A stretch of 64,000 nt of DNA from Azorinus chamasolen (Eukaryota > Mollusca > Bivalvia > Cardiida > Solecurtidae), in assembly GCA_963576725.1 (NCBI GenBank), contig OY755240.1, forward strand, positions 63,638,412 to 63,702,411. The letters are read 5' to 3'. The notes under the pieces were generated by a model that did not search any database, was not told the DNA's origin, and saw only the letters and a list, made by a program, of their open reading frames with translations. The position numbers were made by a program, and so were the translations under genes. Below, in pieces: positions 40,801 through 45,310 of this stretch. How positions within the stretch are numbered: position 1 is the stretch's first letter; each line of letters begins with the position of its first letter.

Positions 40801-43800
40801 TCACAAAGCAATTAAATATGACAATTTTTGATAGTTATTGAACTTATATGAAGCAAACAAGAAAAATGTTCGTGTTAAAGTTGCATAGCATCCTCAGTTT
40901 ATGATAGAAAATTTCAAAGAGAATGATGGATAAAAGGCTCACATATAATTAACGGCAATGGAAATATGAGCAATTTTATTAATCTCTCTCTAGCAGCTAC
41001 TTGCCTGTTGTGCACCATAAGCTGTGGCACTCTGTTGTCCATAGGCTGAGGAGTCTTGTGCTGAACCATATGCTCCTCCATAGCCATAACTGAAATAGGC
41101 AGTTAATTATTCTTGATTTTTTGGCACACTTAGCAAAATATTTCAAGCTCAAGTTTGCTCAGACAGTCTTCATTCAACTCATTCGCTGCCAATGGCAAAT
41201 CTGTGATTCAGGGTCCGTTCTATTTGCTTATCGCGCAACATAGATCTGATCAGGGGTTGAAAACTCCACTCGTCCTTTCATAAATTATGAGCAGCAAAGG
41301 TTTTGGACGACTAATTCTTAAGACTTTTAAAAGTCATCCTGACCAGTAGATTTCCTGTGTTGATACAATCGAAATTCCTATGAATTAAATCCAAACTATG
41401 TTACTATCGGGACCTTACAAAACGAAAGAGGAAACATGATTAATATCCCCATGCCCTTGGTTGATTCAGTTGAACATAAAAATTAAATTCTCTTGTGCCA
41501 GTATAAATCGAGAACATGTATAAAATGGTTTAACCCTTTCCCTCATACAAACGTATTTTCACGCATTTGCAAACAGAGTAGACCCAGATCAGACGGCTCC
41601 AAGAGCTAAAAAGTTCCACCCTCCATATTTCATTATAACTACTTTGTTAATGAATATTCAATAGGTATTGGAATTTGAAATAAACATAGAACAGGGAAAG
41701 GGTTAAATAACTAACAACAGCCAAAATGACTAAATAGTAAACAATCGAAACAGCATGTTTTGTCATAAAATGAAACCTTCATAGGTTTATAAAGGGTTAC
41801 TGCAATTGATGTTTCCAACTGAAGATCCAAGAATAATACTAGAATCATTCCTGAACAAGCATGTAATGATATTCAGCTATGGCAAAGGTTAAAATATTTT
41901 CAAGATGGCAAAAAAGATGTCTAGTAATTGAACAATGCATGCAGCCACTATAGCAAAACCTACCAAAAGCTAAATAATTTCAGCAATATGAGTAACAAAC
42001 ACTAATAAACCAAAACATTACCACTTACCCTGCTTGTGAACTTTGATACTGCTGGCCATATTCTGAAACATGAAAAGTTTTATTTAGCACATGTTACGTC
42101 TTTCTGTCATAGAAGAGAGAAATTTAATAATAACCCAATTTTACCCTTTCCCTGCAGTAGATTTTTTTCACCGAAATATTCGACAAATTCCCCCCTTCTA
42201 AAAAGTATGTTTTTCTTAAATCCCCAACTTGAGAAAAAATTCCCCTCCAGCCAGACAATCAATTTTGAAAAACCGTAGATTAGAGAACTGTTTTTCAATG
42301 TCTAGTCGTCTACAGTAATCATGTAGTTACTTCCCTCGACTACTCTTGCATGTGCTGCACCACATCTATAGGCACTTTTCGATATAGAAATACGCCTGAT
42401 ATCGAGCGTATCCAGCACGCTATCAAAATGTCTCACAACCTCAAATCATATTGGGTGGAAAATCGACAAGAAAGCAGCATGCGGATCACAAACAGTTGAT
42501 ATACTGTTTAAGCAACTGGAGTTTAGTCAAAGGTATTTCCCCCATACTGAGGATTCCAATGTCATCACCAAATTGAATCTACGCTTCACTAATAGATTTT
42601 TATCCCGTTTTGAAGTTTTCAATCATCATTGTTGCTTCACATTAATAATTTCCAACAGCAGCATTTCTGTAATTAATGATTCCTCCATATAAATGCCTTT
42701 TCACACATTTGCAAACAGAGTAAACCCAGATCAGACGGATCCTATGGGAACTGTCCAATTAGGGTCTGCAGTGTTTTCTTTAGACTTTTATAGACCTGAT
42801 TTTACAGCCAGGGGTTTTTCTCAGATTTAGGGGAAGGGGCCTGGCCTTTCTTGAGGGGGGGAAAAAATAAGCGCGAAAAGCATGTTTTAGGGGAAAATAT
42901 AAGCGCGAAATAGATGTTTAAGGGGAAGATTATGAAATATAAACTTTAACATTATAATGGTGAACTGGGAACATTGCAAAGTACTAAATGCAGCTCTAAT
43001 AGTGTAATATAATTATTACATTACAACTGAATAGCCCTTGGTTTTTCAGCCTTGAATAGGTTGACTATGCTCTCAGTTTTGGTCTGTGAGAGCATAGTTG
43101 CCTGGGTGTATGTTGCTTTGATCGATTACAGCTCCCCCCCACCCACCCACCCAATGTCCTTAAACACCATCCAAATATCACAACTTTTCATTGAATTCAT
43201 TTTCATTAACAAGCAAACGTTTCCAAAGTCATTTACTCTCTATCGTTTTGTACAGAAAACGCATATCCCTCTCCATTTTCATTACATTAATCCAACAATT
43301 TCCCATCGATTTTAACAAAATAGTTACCGACTTTTAGAGAAATGAATACTTTAATTTAATAGAGAAATGAATACTTGTTACGGGAATACTACTGCCATTT
43401 CAATACTTTCCAAATCGCATGAAATATTAAACCTAACAGCCATCAACTGATTTTCGGAAGAGATCCGATTGCACAGTTTCGGTAAATCTATCACGGGTAA
43501 AACACAGCTAAAACCCGATGAACACACAAATTCCAGCAACTGACATCTCATTTCTATAAATTGCCGTCACAATCCACGCTCAATGTCCGAATAAATCTTT
43601 TAAATGAAACGAAATGACCTTTTTCTGACCGATAGTTTGATTTCGTCAAGCAGCAACCATTTTGGTTCTACCGGGGTAAACCGAGAAATTTGTAACAACG
43701 CCTCATTGGTCTACGGCGGAGGTGTGTCTCGGCCCGGCATGTATAGAAAAATGCGGTCGGCGTTTAAGCCTATTAACCGCTGTCGATATAAAAACTGCCC

Positions 43801-44686
43801 TATCTTTGCTATCGGCGGAGAAGAAATTGATCTAGTTCTATCAATCTGTTACATTCTGCCACGCACCCTAATTGGGAATTTCGGACATTGATGGGAAAAA
43901 AAGGTTTCTAGTGGGGATTTTTCTTCCCTGGGGAAAAAATAGACAAGCTAGGGGAAAAAATGTCCGAGGGGAAGACGCCGTTCTTCGGCGTCTGTTATAT
44001 AGAGGAAAAAAAACCTGACAGCTTTTGTCAAAGCAAACTATTTCCATGAAAAGTTTACAGTATAAAACTTCTGCAAATAAATATTATGTCACAAATGTCT
44101 ATTCCGTGTCATTTGTTTTCTTACTTTTGAAACTATTTTCTCCTTGTTAGTCAATTTTATATTGTTTTGTTTTTTTAATTTAAACAGAATCATCCATCAT
44201 ATATCAAAGAAAATATTAATTCTGATAGTTATGAGACCTTTTTTCATTTATTCATGGACATGAGGCCGGCAACAGAATTAAAAAGTAAATTCCTTGACAC
44301 GGGTTTCCTTTGTTTTCGGACATCACCGATATCGGCATGTTATACTAGCACGACTTCTAAAATCATTTGAAATCGATGATTTCTAATAAAAGATGAAATA
44401 ATGGTTCATTCGTTAACGTATTAACACCAGTGTAGCATCGCCAATAAAGAATGTATCGCTGCAAGGAGGAAACGAAATCGAGACAAAACCCACGCGTTAA
44501 GAAGGTTGATTTTTTGCGAAAATCGACATAAAAGAGGTATCCTATCTGAAGAAATCAATGCTTTCGTATACGGCATTCGAAGCAGATTCCATTGAAAGTA
44601 GTTTTCGATAGTTAAACTACCAATACATGTTAATACAGATCGGAAGAAAGAATGATATTCGAAAGATACGCACGTTGGTCTGCCAT
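10778..44686 (-). CDS. FUS/TAF15: FET-family RNA-binding protein (FUS/EWSR1/TAF15/cabeza homologue), 16 spliced coding exons, complete
   Basis: Sixteen minus-strand exons with compatible phases join into 1614 nt, giving 537 residues, close to vertebrate FUS in length. Residues 1-220 are a Q/G/S/Y-rich low-complexity head full of SYG, GYG and YGQQ motifs; 221-268 glycine/RGG; about 281-366 an RRM with RNP2 VFITGL (283-288) and RNP1-like KGEATVTY (330-337) plus the FET-typical lysine-rich loop [15 protein letters not shown]; 370-411 RGG with an 11-glycine run; 419-446 a RanBP2-type zinc finger (Cys 422, 427, 438, 441); 456-528 RGG; C terminus DDRRSRPY, a PY nuclear localisation signal for transportin. 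Known family role: nuclear transcription and splicing, RNA binding and condensate formation. All junctions are GT-AG except the donor of exon 3, best read as GC. Which vertebrate paralogue it matches cannot be decided; invertebrates usually have a single FET gene. Introns (0.4-6.5 kb) are packed with MITEs. Confidence 0.95.
10915..10980. repeat. C-type palindrome
   Basis: GTTTGGATCCTGATGAGATG ... CATCTCATCAGGATCCAAAC around a GAGTAACTC centre, in intron 15. Confidence 0.8.
11170..11364 (-). mobile_element. A2 MITE, reversed
   Basis: Right-arm words ATGACATCATGAATATTTA, a core, and GAGAAAAGGGTTAA end. Confidence 0.75.
11660..12045. repeat. Repeat with CTGGGGGACATATTG words, including a 49 bp tandem duplication
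   Basis: TCTGGGGGACATATTG at 11682 and 11731 begins two identical 49 bp units. Downstream, two units of about 125 bp carry GTAAAGATAGAGACTTGATA or variants and TGACAAGGTCATCCTTCA. A 125 aa minus-strand open frame here only tracks the repeat. Confidence 0.75.
12139..12235 (-). CDS. FUS/TAF15: FET exon 15 (RGG)
   Basis: 97 nt between CTTCCAG and GGGG|GTAAGT. Encodes [33 protein letters not shown]. Phase 1 in and 2 out, matching exon 16. Confidence 0.92.
12453..12888 (-). mobile_element. A2 MITE interrupted by a B MITE (12495-12712)
   Basis: Inner B: TTAA 12495-12498 to 12709-12712, core AGCATTTGCTCCTTTAGGAG. Outer A2 continues TTATAATGCCACATGAACAC and ends AGTAAAGGGTTAA. TACTCTGTTTGCAAAGGT is tandemly duplicated at its right arm. 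Confidence 0.85.
12885..13113 (+). mobile_element. A2 MITE sharing its TTAA with the preceding element
   Basis: Begins at the same TTAA (12885-12888) that closes the previous element, and ends CATAAAGTAAAGGGCCAA. Confidence 0.78.
13114..13639. other. Intron 14 sequence with one dispersed-repeat end
   Basis: 13320-13368 (ACAATAGCTCGC, TTCTTCGCAAAAACAGACAAG) matches 17457-17500 and is the end of a dispersed element. The rest shows nothing recognisable. Confidence 0.45.
13640..13832 (-). mobile_element. A2 MITE, reversed
   Basis: TTGAACCCTTTCCTGG to GAGGAAAGGGTTAA with core GACTGCTCCTACAGGAGCC. Confidence 0.8.
13924..14040 (-). CDS. FUS/TAF15: FET exon 14 (RGG)
   Basis: 117 nt between TTTGCAG and GGAG|GTATCT. 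Encodes [19 protein letters not shown] and [19 protein letters not shown]. The donor is mediocre; reading through it gives Gly-Ile-stop (TAG at 13918-13916). Splicing to exon 15 keeps phase 1 and restores a normal FET C terminus. Confidence 0.92.
14052..14180. mobile_element. Decayed pogo-like MITE end
   Basis: TACAGTAAAACTCAGCTATT directly upstream of exon 14's acceptor, then AACAGACACCTCGCTAATCC. No clean right end; 14181-14628 shows nothing further. Confidence 0.45.
14629..14800. mobile_element. pogo/Tigger-like MITE
   Basis: TA-CAGTGAAACCTCTCAATTA and TAATAGAGAAGTTTCACTG-TA: about 20 bp inverted ends with TA target duplication. Confidence 0.85.
14830..15250 (+). repeat. Two-unit repeat of the CTCACC-ended class
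   Basis: TATCGCTCACCAGAC, then two units of about 175 bp with CCCAGGGGCATAATTTATAT or variants and CTTTTGTAGAGGACC, ending GACAGACGACGCACGACGG. Confidence 0.7.
15251..15508. repeat. Remnant carrying an unoccupied TTAA site
   Basis: TGTCCTGCA-TTAA-GCAACCACCT (TTAA 15401-15404) matches the flanks of the MITE at 16806-17022. It continues to a pogo-like end GTGGTTACTGTA at 15464-15475. Confidence 0.55.
15509..15640 (-). CDS. FUS/TAF15: FET exon 13 (RanBP2-type zinc finger)
   Basis: 132 nt between TTTCAG and GACG|GTGAGT. Encodes [30 protein letters not shown]. The W-x-C-x4-C-x10-C-x2-C spacing and the N..F.WR.SC pattern are the RanBP2 finger, which in FET proteins recognises GGU-type RNA. Ends with an acidic SDDD patch. 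Confidence 0.96.
15720..15920 (-). mobile_element. A2 MITE, reversed, degraded
   Basis: CATGAATATTCATG, GCAAACAGAGCAGACTGATC, TGTTTGCAAAGGTGTGAAG. 15921-16208 shows no further feature. Confidence 0.7.
16209..16388 (-). CDS. FUS/TAF15: FET exon 12 (end of RRM plus RGG block)
   Basis: 180 nt between CTTGCAG and AGAG|GTAAGT. Encodes the last RRM strand ([16 protein letters not shown]) and then RGG repeats containing 11 consecutive glycines, all coded GGT (plus-strand ACC repeat about 16273-16305), followed by [19 protein letters not shown]. Confidence 0.94.
16498..16716 (-). mobile_element. A2 MITE, reversed
   Basis: CCTTTTCCCTGTTGGATATTC to AAGTAAAGTGACCGTTAA, with the second half of the core lost. 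Confidence 0.7.
16806..17022 (-). mobile_element. A2 MITE, reversed, inserted in a dispersed repeat
   Basis: TTAA 16806-16809 to 17019-17022. Flanks TTGTCCTGGA and GCAACCACCTGTA match the unoccupied site at 15401. Confidence 0.87.
17270..17500 (+). repeat. Dispersed element with ACAATAGATCAGC...AGACGAGCTAATA end
   Basis: AACAAGAGCCGTGTGCGGC at the left; the right end is shared with 13320-13368. Confidence 0.55.
17558..17775 (-). mobile_element. A2 MITE, reversed
   Basis: TTAACTCTTTCCCTGCTG, ATGACATCATGAATATGTA, core GACAGCTCCTACAGGATCC. Confidence 0.78.
17826..17893. repeat. C-type palindrome
   Basis: AGCGTGGATCCTGATGAGAC ... GTTTCATCTGGATC with a TAAGTTACTCAG centre. Confidence 0.75.
17965..18132. 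mobile_element. pogo/Tigger-like MITE, intact
   Basis: TACAGTAAAACCTCTCTATA and GAGAGTTTTACTGTA. GGTGACTGC-TTAA-AGC at 18022-18037 is another unoccupied copy of the TTAA site filled at 2500. An internal CAAGGTGACTTTCACCTTG palindrome is present. Confidence 0.88.
18286..18415 (-). CDS. FUS/TAF15: FET exon 11 (RRM C-terminal half)
   Basis: 130 nt between TTTCAG and AGTG|GTAAGA. Encodes the FET-specific loop [16 protein letters not shown], the RNP1 strand KGEATVTY, and [11 protein letters not shown]. As in other FET RRMs, RNP1 lacks the usual aromatic triplet, and the lysine-rich loop contributes to nucleic-acid binding (family knowledge). Confidence 0.96.
18640..18960. repeat. GGTCAAGGTCA-type repeat, two units
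   Basis: AAGGTCAAGGTCA at 18707 and 18846, each followed by ACTCACACACCATA(A/T)TTGGTG; unit about 140 bp. Confidence 0.72.
18961..19108 (+). mobile_element. 5'-truncated B MITE
   Basis: Half core, then CACAATGGTTTCAATACTAC, TAAATGCTCCTTTTTGGTAG and ATAGCCTATGATGGAAAGGG. Confidence 0.75.
19198..19416 (+). mobile_element. B MITE
   Basis: CCCATTCCCTCATATTGACG, core AGCATTTGCTCAATAGGAGC, AATAGCCTATGAGGTAATG. It ends 17 bp from exon 10. Confidence 0.82.
19433..19572 (-). CDS. FUS/TAF15: FET exon 10 (RRM N-terminal half)
   Basis: 140 nt between ATTGCAG and CAAG|GTAATG. Encodes a glycine linker with SWGGDRE, then the first RRM strand and helix: RNP2 [24 protein letters not shown]. Ends in phase 0 exactly at K308. 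Confidence 0.95.
19923..20166 (-). mobile_element. A2 MITE, reversed
   Basis: TTAA at both ends, 244 bp; ends CCCTTTCCCTGTTG and GAGGTAAAGGG. Confidence 0.85.
20195..20416 (-). mobile_element. A2 MITE, reversed
   Basis: Core GCAAACAGAGCAGAACATG...GGGGCTACCCTGTTGC, end AAGTAAAGGGTTAA. Confidence 0.8.
20417..21292. other. Intron 9, AT-rich, no feature seen
   Basis: No splice-bounded open segment, no MITE core. A 97 aa open frame is low-complexity F/Y/I. Confidence 0.5.
21293..21690 (-). mobile_element. A2 MITE interrupted by a B MITE (21305-21498)
   Basis: Outer element starts TTAACCCTTTAC. Inner B spans TTAA 21305-21308 to 21495-21498, with its core partly deleted. Outer then resumes TGAATATTTAACATTAC and CAGACCCTGATCATGAAGC. 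Confidence 0.8.
21691..23290. other. Intron 9 block without MITEs
   Basis: About 1.6 kb lacking any TTAA element, unusual here. Open frames at 22184-22407 and 22365-22583 have no recognised domains and no fitting FET splice phase. Confidence 0.45.
23295..23392. repeat. GTGACCAC hairpin element (copy 1)
   Basis: TCATTTCTCCACCAAACC, GTGACCACTCTACAATCG ... AACAGTGGTCACAATATCG, GGTGGA. Related copies at 28151 and 36518. Confidence 0.65.
23414..23642 (+). mobile_element. B MITE (best-preserved copy)
   Basis: TTAACCCTTTCCTCCATAAA to GGAGGAAAGGGTTAA, 229 bp. The left end is the same TACGCCTTTCTACGCC as A2. Core TTTGCTCCTATAGGAGCAAA. Confidence 0.92.
23643..24830. other. Intron 9, mostly unremarkable
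   Basis: A 14-base A run at about 24585-24598 lies after a 91-codon open frame (24302-24577). No upstream poly(A) signal is convincing and the protein is not recognised. Confidence 0.35.
24831..25061 (-). mobile_element. B MITE, reversed
   Basis: TTAACCCATTCCTCCATAGG to GGAGGAAAGGGTTAA, 231 bp, core GCATTTGCTCCTAAGGAGC. Confidence 0.9.
25125..25440 (+). mobile_element. C-type palindrome split by an A2 MITE (25157-25403)
   Basis: Left half CTTGGATTCTGATAGGACGC, then A2 (ACTCCATAAATACACCTTTC ... ATGGAATAAAAGGTTAA), then right half TCAGCATCTCATCTGTGACC with AAATGCCGG. Confidence 0.78.
25733..25803. repeat. C-type palindrome
   Basis: GCAAACAGTTTGGAAATATA ... CATCTTATCAAGATCCAAAC around GAGTAGCTC. 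Confidence 0.7.
26057..26091 (-). CDS. FUS/TAF15: FET exon 9
   Basis: 35 nt microexon between ATTACAG and GGTG|GTAAGT, encoding [12 protein letters not shown] short Phe/Lys-containing linker directly before the RRM is typical of FET proteins. Phase 2 in, 1 out, as its neighbours require. Confidence 0.87.
26280..27600. other. Intron 8, one faint A-type core, otherwise MITE-free
   Basis: A degraded core lies at 26318-26378 (GCAGACTCTGATCAG...AATCTAGGTCTACACTGC). Nothing else recognised; AT-rich. Confidence 0.4.
27780..29060. repeat. Degenerate minisatellite built on ACAACCTTGTTTACTGACAT
   Basis: The word CAACCTTG or close variants recurs at about 28064, 28494, 28708, 28856 and 28947, with ATTGTTACAC-type links between. 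Spacing is irregular (roughly 40-100 bp), so the array is old. A tail-like AAATAAATCTATCTATCTAT lies inside at 27973-27992. Confidence 0.6.
28151..28240. repeat. GTGACCAC hairpin element (copy 2)
   Basis: TCATTTCTCAAAAAAACC, GTGACCACTTGTC, AGAGTGGTCACAACATAGTG. Confidence 0.65.
29299..29514 (+). mobile_element. A2 MITE, degraded
   Basis: TTCCCTCATACAACTCC, GCAAACAGAGTAGACCCGG, end CATAGAAAGGGTTA. Confidence 0.7.
29515..30449. other. Intron 8, no feature seen
   Basis: AT-rich, no inverted ends, no splice-bounded frame. Confidence 0.45.
30450..30537 (-). CDS. FUS/TAF15: FET exon 8 (first glycine/RGG segment)
   Basis: 88 nt between TTTCAG and GG|GTAAGT. Encodes RDSGSRGG followed by an almost pure Gly/Ser run ending GSSYGG, matching the first RGG region between the head and the RRM. 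GGT/GGC codon mixing shows it is not one simple triplet repeat. Confidence 0.9.
30686..31860 (+). repeat. Long composite repeat with CTCACCTGAG ends (copy 2)
   Basis: Opens GGGCCATTGGCCCTATATCT. Parallels 5221-7690: the same AGACAACCTCTCTAGCAGAT-type start, AATGCCTAAAACTG, an A1 MITE (31085-31323), CAGTTATCTCCCCTTGTCCC and CCCCAGGGTGAGGCC blocks in the same order. Confidence 0.78.
31855..32590 (+). repeat. GACCTTTGACCTAGTGACC tandem repeat
   Basis: Four to five units of about 130 bp, each with AGCAAGTTTGAAGATCC, GAGCAGTTATTG and GGGGTCATCTAGTGGTCA or variants. Ends CTTGAGCCTTTAGCTCAAGT. A stray A-type short end follows at 32591-32617. Confidence 0.82.
32792..33010 (-). CDS. FUS/TAF15: FET exon 7 (largest low-complexity exon)
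   Basis: 219 nt between TTGAAG and GGAG|GTAAAA. Encodes about 73 residues of S/Y/G/Q repeats with one QPPPSSGG patch and four near-identical SSGGYGG units; the last part ([10 protein letters not shown]) begins the change to an arginine-containing sequence. Symmetrical phase 1. Confidence 0.93.
33179..33425 (+). mobile_element. A2 MITE
   Basis: Core GCAAACAGAGCAGACCCAG..., right arm ATTATTCATGATGTCATG, end GGGGTAAAGGGTTAA. Confidence 0.82.
33427..33662 (+). mobile_element. A2 MITE, adjacent head-to-tail copy
   Basis: TTAACCATTTACTCCATAAA to GGAGGAAAAGGATTAA, 236 bp, one base from the preceding element. Confidence 0.88.
33830..33967. mobile_element. D-type long-TIR MITE (copy 1)
   Basis: CATGCTTATAAAACTTTGTA paired with AAAAAGCTTTATAAGCATG, centre GAGCCTTGGCTC with GATTGGTCAGA or its complement. 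Flanks GTGTAGACAC and GACCCACACTATC are themselves halves of a hairpin core. Confidence 0.82.
34219..34459 (+). mobile_element. A1 MITE
   Basis: TTAACCCTTTCCTTCATATA to AGGGAAAGGGTTAA, 241 bp. Confidence 0.88.
34480..34770. repeat. Two diverged hairpin cores
   Basis: 34483-34543 (AAACAGGTTTGATTCAGAT ... CTGATCTGGGG) and 34697-34764 (ACACCCAGATGAGACGGCC ... CTCTCATCAGGGTCTG). The second is intermediate between A and C types. Confidence 0.6.
34874..36369. mobile_element. hAT-superfamily non-autonomous transposon, 1496 bp
   Basis: Inverted ends TAGGGCTGTCAT and ATGACGGCCCTA (11 of 12 matching) lie between perfect 8-bp duplications GTTGAAAG (34866-34873, 36370-36377). Subterminal TATCGATA repeats occur at both ends (about 34907-34945, 36281-36350). 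No transposase domain was recognised in any frame. It lies in FET intron 6. Confidence 0.9.
36518..36605. repeat. GTGACCAC hairpin element (copy 3)
   Basis: TTCTCCACCAAACCATTTG, GTGACCACCC, GAGCGGTCACAATTATT. Confidence 0.65.
36639..36864 (+). mobile_element. B MITE
   Basis: TTAACCCTTTCCTCCATAAC, core TTTGCTCCTATAGGAGCAAA, end GAGGAAATGTTTAA. Confidence 0.9.
37094..37144 (-). CDS. FUS/TAF15: FET exon 6
   Basis: 51 nt microexon between ATTGCAG and TCAG|GTAAAA, encoding [17 protein letters not shown]. Symmetrical (phase 1 in and out), so it could be skipped without a frameshift. Confidence 0.88.
37340..37579 (+). mobile_element. A2 MITE
   Basis: TTAACCCTTTACTCCATAGA; the right end GGTAAAGGGTCATAA has a changed TTAA. 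Confidence 0.82.
37660..38070. repeat. Two- to three-unit tandem repeat, about 150 bp
   Basis: CATCTGTGACAGTTTGAAGT (37711) and CATTTGTGAAAATTTGAAGC (37870), each followed by AAATCCTCC and GTGTATGA. Confidence 0.6.
38071..38465. other. Intron 5, no feature seen
   Basis: AT-rich; nothing recognised. Confidence 0.4.
38466..38659 (+). mobile_element. A-type MITE, shortened right arm
   Basis: TTAATCCCTTCTTTCATATA to GGGAAAGGGTTAA, 194 bp. Confidence 0.8.
38904..39029 (-). CDS. FUS/TAF15: FET exon 5
   Basis: 126 nt, donor CAAG|GTAAAA. Encodes [18 protein letters not shown], then repeated YGQ units and a QQQQ stretch. A second in-frame AG lies 9 nt inside the exon (CTGCAG at 39025-39020), so an acceptor giving a protein three residues shorter is possible. 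Confidence 0.9.
39377..39596 (+). mobile_element. B MITE
   Basis: TTAACCCTTTCCCTCATATT to GAGGTAATGGGTTAA, perfect core TTTGCTCCTATAGGAGCAAA. Confidence 0.9.
39657..39898 (+). mobile_element. A2 MITE
   Basis: TTAACTCTGTCCTTCACAC to TTGAACAAGGGTTAA, core CAGACGGCTTTTGTAGGAGC. Confidence 0.82.
40435..40567 (-). CDS. FUS/TAF15: FET exon 4
   Basis: 133 nt after TTTTTTTCACAG, donor A|GTAAGT. Encodes [22 protein letters not shown] and [11 protein letters not shown] in the low-complexity head. The two other forward frames lack the Y/G/Q bias, so this frame is clear. Enters in phase 0, leaves in phase 1. Confidence 0.9.
41005..41089 (-). CDS. FUS/TAF15: FET exon 3 (GC donor)
   Basis: 85 nt after TATTTCAG. 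Encodes YGYGGAYGS and two AYG repeats. The best 3' boundary is CAG|GCAAGT (GC at 41004-41003), a full match to the donor consensus apart from the C. A poorer GT lies 4 nt downstream (AA|GTAGCT) and also keeps frame if the second acceptor of exon 4 is used. Confidence 0.85.
41530..41706 (+). mobile_element. A1 MITE with deleted right half of core
   Basis: TTAACCCTTTCCCTCATAC, CAGACGGCTCCAAGAGC, TTCCACCCTCCATATTTC, AACAGGGAAAGGGTTAA. Confidence 0.82.
42029..42062 (-). CDS. FUS/TAF15: FET exon 2
   Basis: 34 nt microexon between TTTCAG and GG|GTAAGT. It encodes the start of the Q/Y-rich head ([12 protein letters not shown]). Phase 1 in, phase 2 out, matching both neighbours. Confidence 0.87.
42672..44100 (+). 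mobile_element. A2-type MITE hosting a 1.2 kb TIR transposon (42808-44017)
   Basis: Host A2 core at 42707-42770, then GACCTGATTTTACAG. Insert: CCAGGGGTTTTTCTC at the left, GGAAAAAAAACCTG at the right, ACAG on both sides (42804-42807, 44018-44021). Host resumes CTTTTGTCAAAGCAAAC. The insert carries GGGGAAAA-rich subterminal DNA and a 95-codon open frame (43604-43891) without recognised domains. Confidence 0.75.
44674..44686 (-). CDS. FUS/TAF15: FET exon 1 (coding part): M-A-D-Q
   Basis: Thirteen coding bases, ATG at 44686-44684, then donor C|GTGCGT. The start was chosen because Met-Ala-Asp-Gln runs in frame into the QYGQQY sequence of exon 2, and CGGCAAG precedes the ATG. A very short first coding exon is also usual in vertebrate FET genes. 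Ends in phase 1. Confidence 0.82.
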
Positions 44687-44760
44687 CTTGCCGGAATCTG
44701 TAAAGCGGTTTGACGTCATGTCACGTGACTTCTCCCGCCTCGAAATGATTGTTATCAAAG
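44687..44760 (-). promoter_or_regulatory. FET promoter-proximal region with CRE and CACGTG boxes
   Basis: Just upstream of the ATG are TGACGTCA (44711-44718, palindromic CRE for ATF/CREB factors) and GTCACGTGAC (44720-44729, a 10-bp palindromic E-box of the USF/MYC/TFE class), then a TCTCCCGCC run resembling an E2F site. No TATA box is obvious. The motifs are directly visible; factor identity and the transcription start are inferred. Confidence 0.5.
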
Positions 44761-44784
44761 TACTGGAAACACTCACCAACTGAA

Positions 44785-45310
44785 AGTCTTGAATGACTCT
44801 CTCTTTCACATATTAAACGCATTTTCATCTATGCAAACGGGACAGATCCAGAGCATACAGGAGCCGCTTGATCAGGGTCTTTCCTGCTTACTTATGACAT
44901 AATGTTATAGATCGGATTCATTTTTTGTCGAGGCAAACAAATCCCTTGAAAATGTGACAGTATAAAAATCAGCTAATAAATATTCATGATCTCAGAGACA
45001 TCTTCCTCCTATTGTATGTTTGTTTTGGCTTTGTGCGTCTCTTGTTGTTTTTTCTACTTATGTACATTTGCTGTTTCCTTGTGTTGCTGTTCGGGCGAGT
45101 GTTTGTTCTGTATGTGGTGTTTCCTGCACAACTCATTTTTGTACATATATACATACATGAACACGGGAAATATTGGTAATGGAAGAAGCTGTACATAGAA
45201 TCATATTTATATTATTTCATGAGCAAACAGAGCAGACCCTGATCAGACGGCTCCTACAAGAACAGTCTGATCTGGGTATAGAAAGGCATATTTATGGAGG
45301 GAAGGGTTAA
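44785..45310. mobile_element. Two opposed A2 MITE pieces around a GT/T-rich segment
   Basis: A2 forward 44785-44997 (core CAGAGCATACAGGAGCCGC, ATAAATATTCATGATCTCAG) and A2 reverse about 45155-45310 (GAGCAGACCCTGATCAGACG, GGAGGGAAGGGTTAA). Confidence 0.72.

Noticed and set aside
43604..43891. 95 aa open frame inside the 1.2 kb TIR element
   Set aside because: No recognised motif; length expected by chance in a GC-richer insert.
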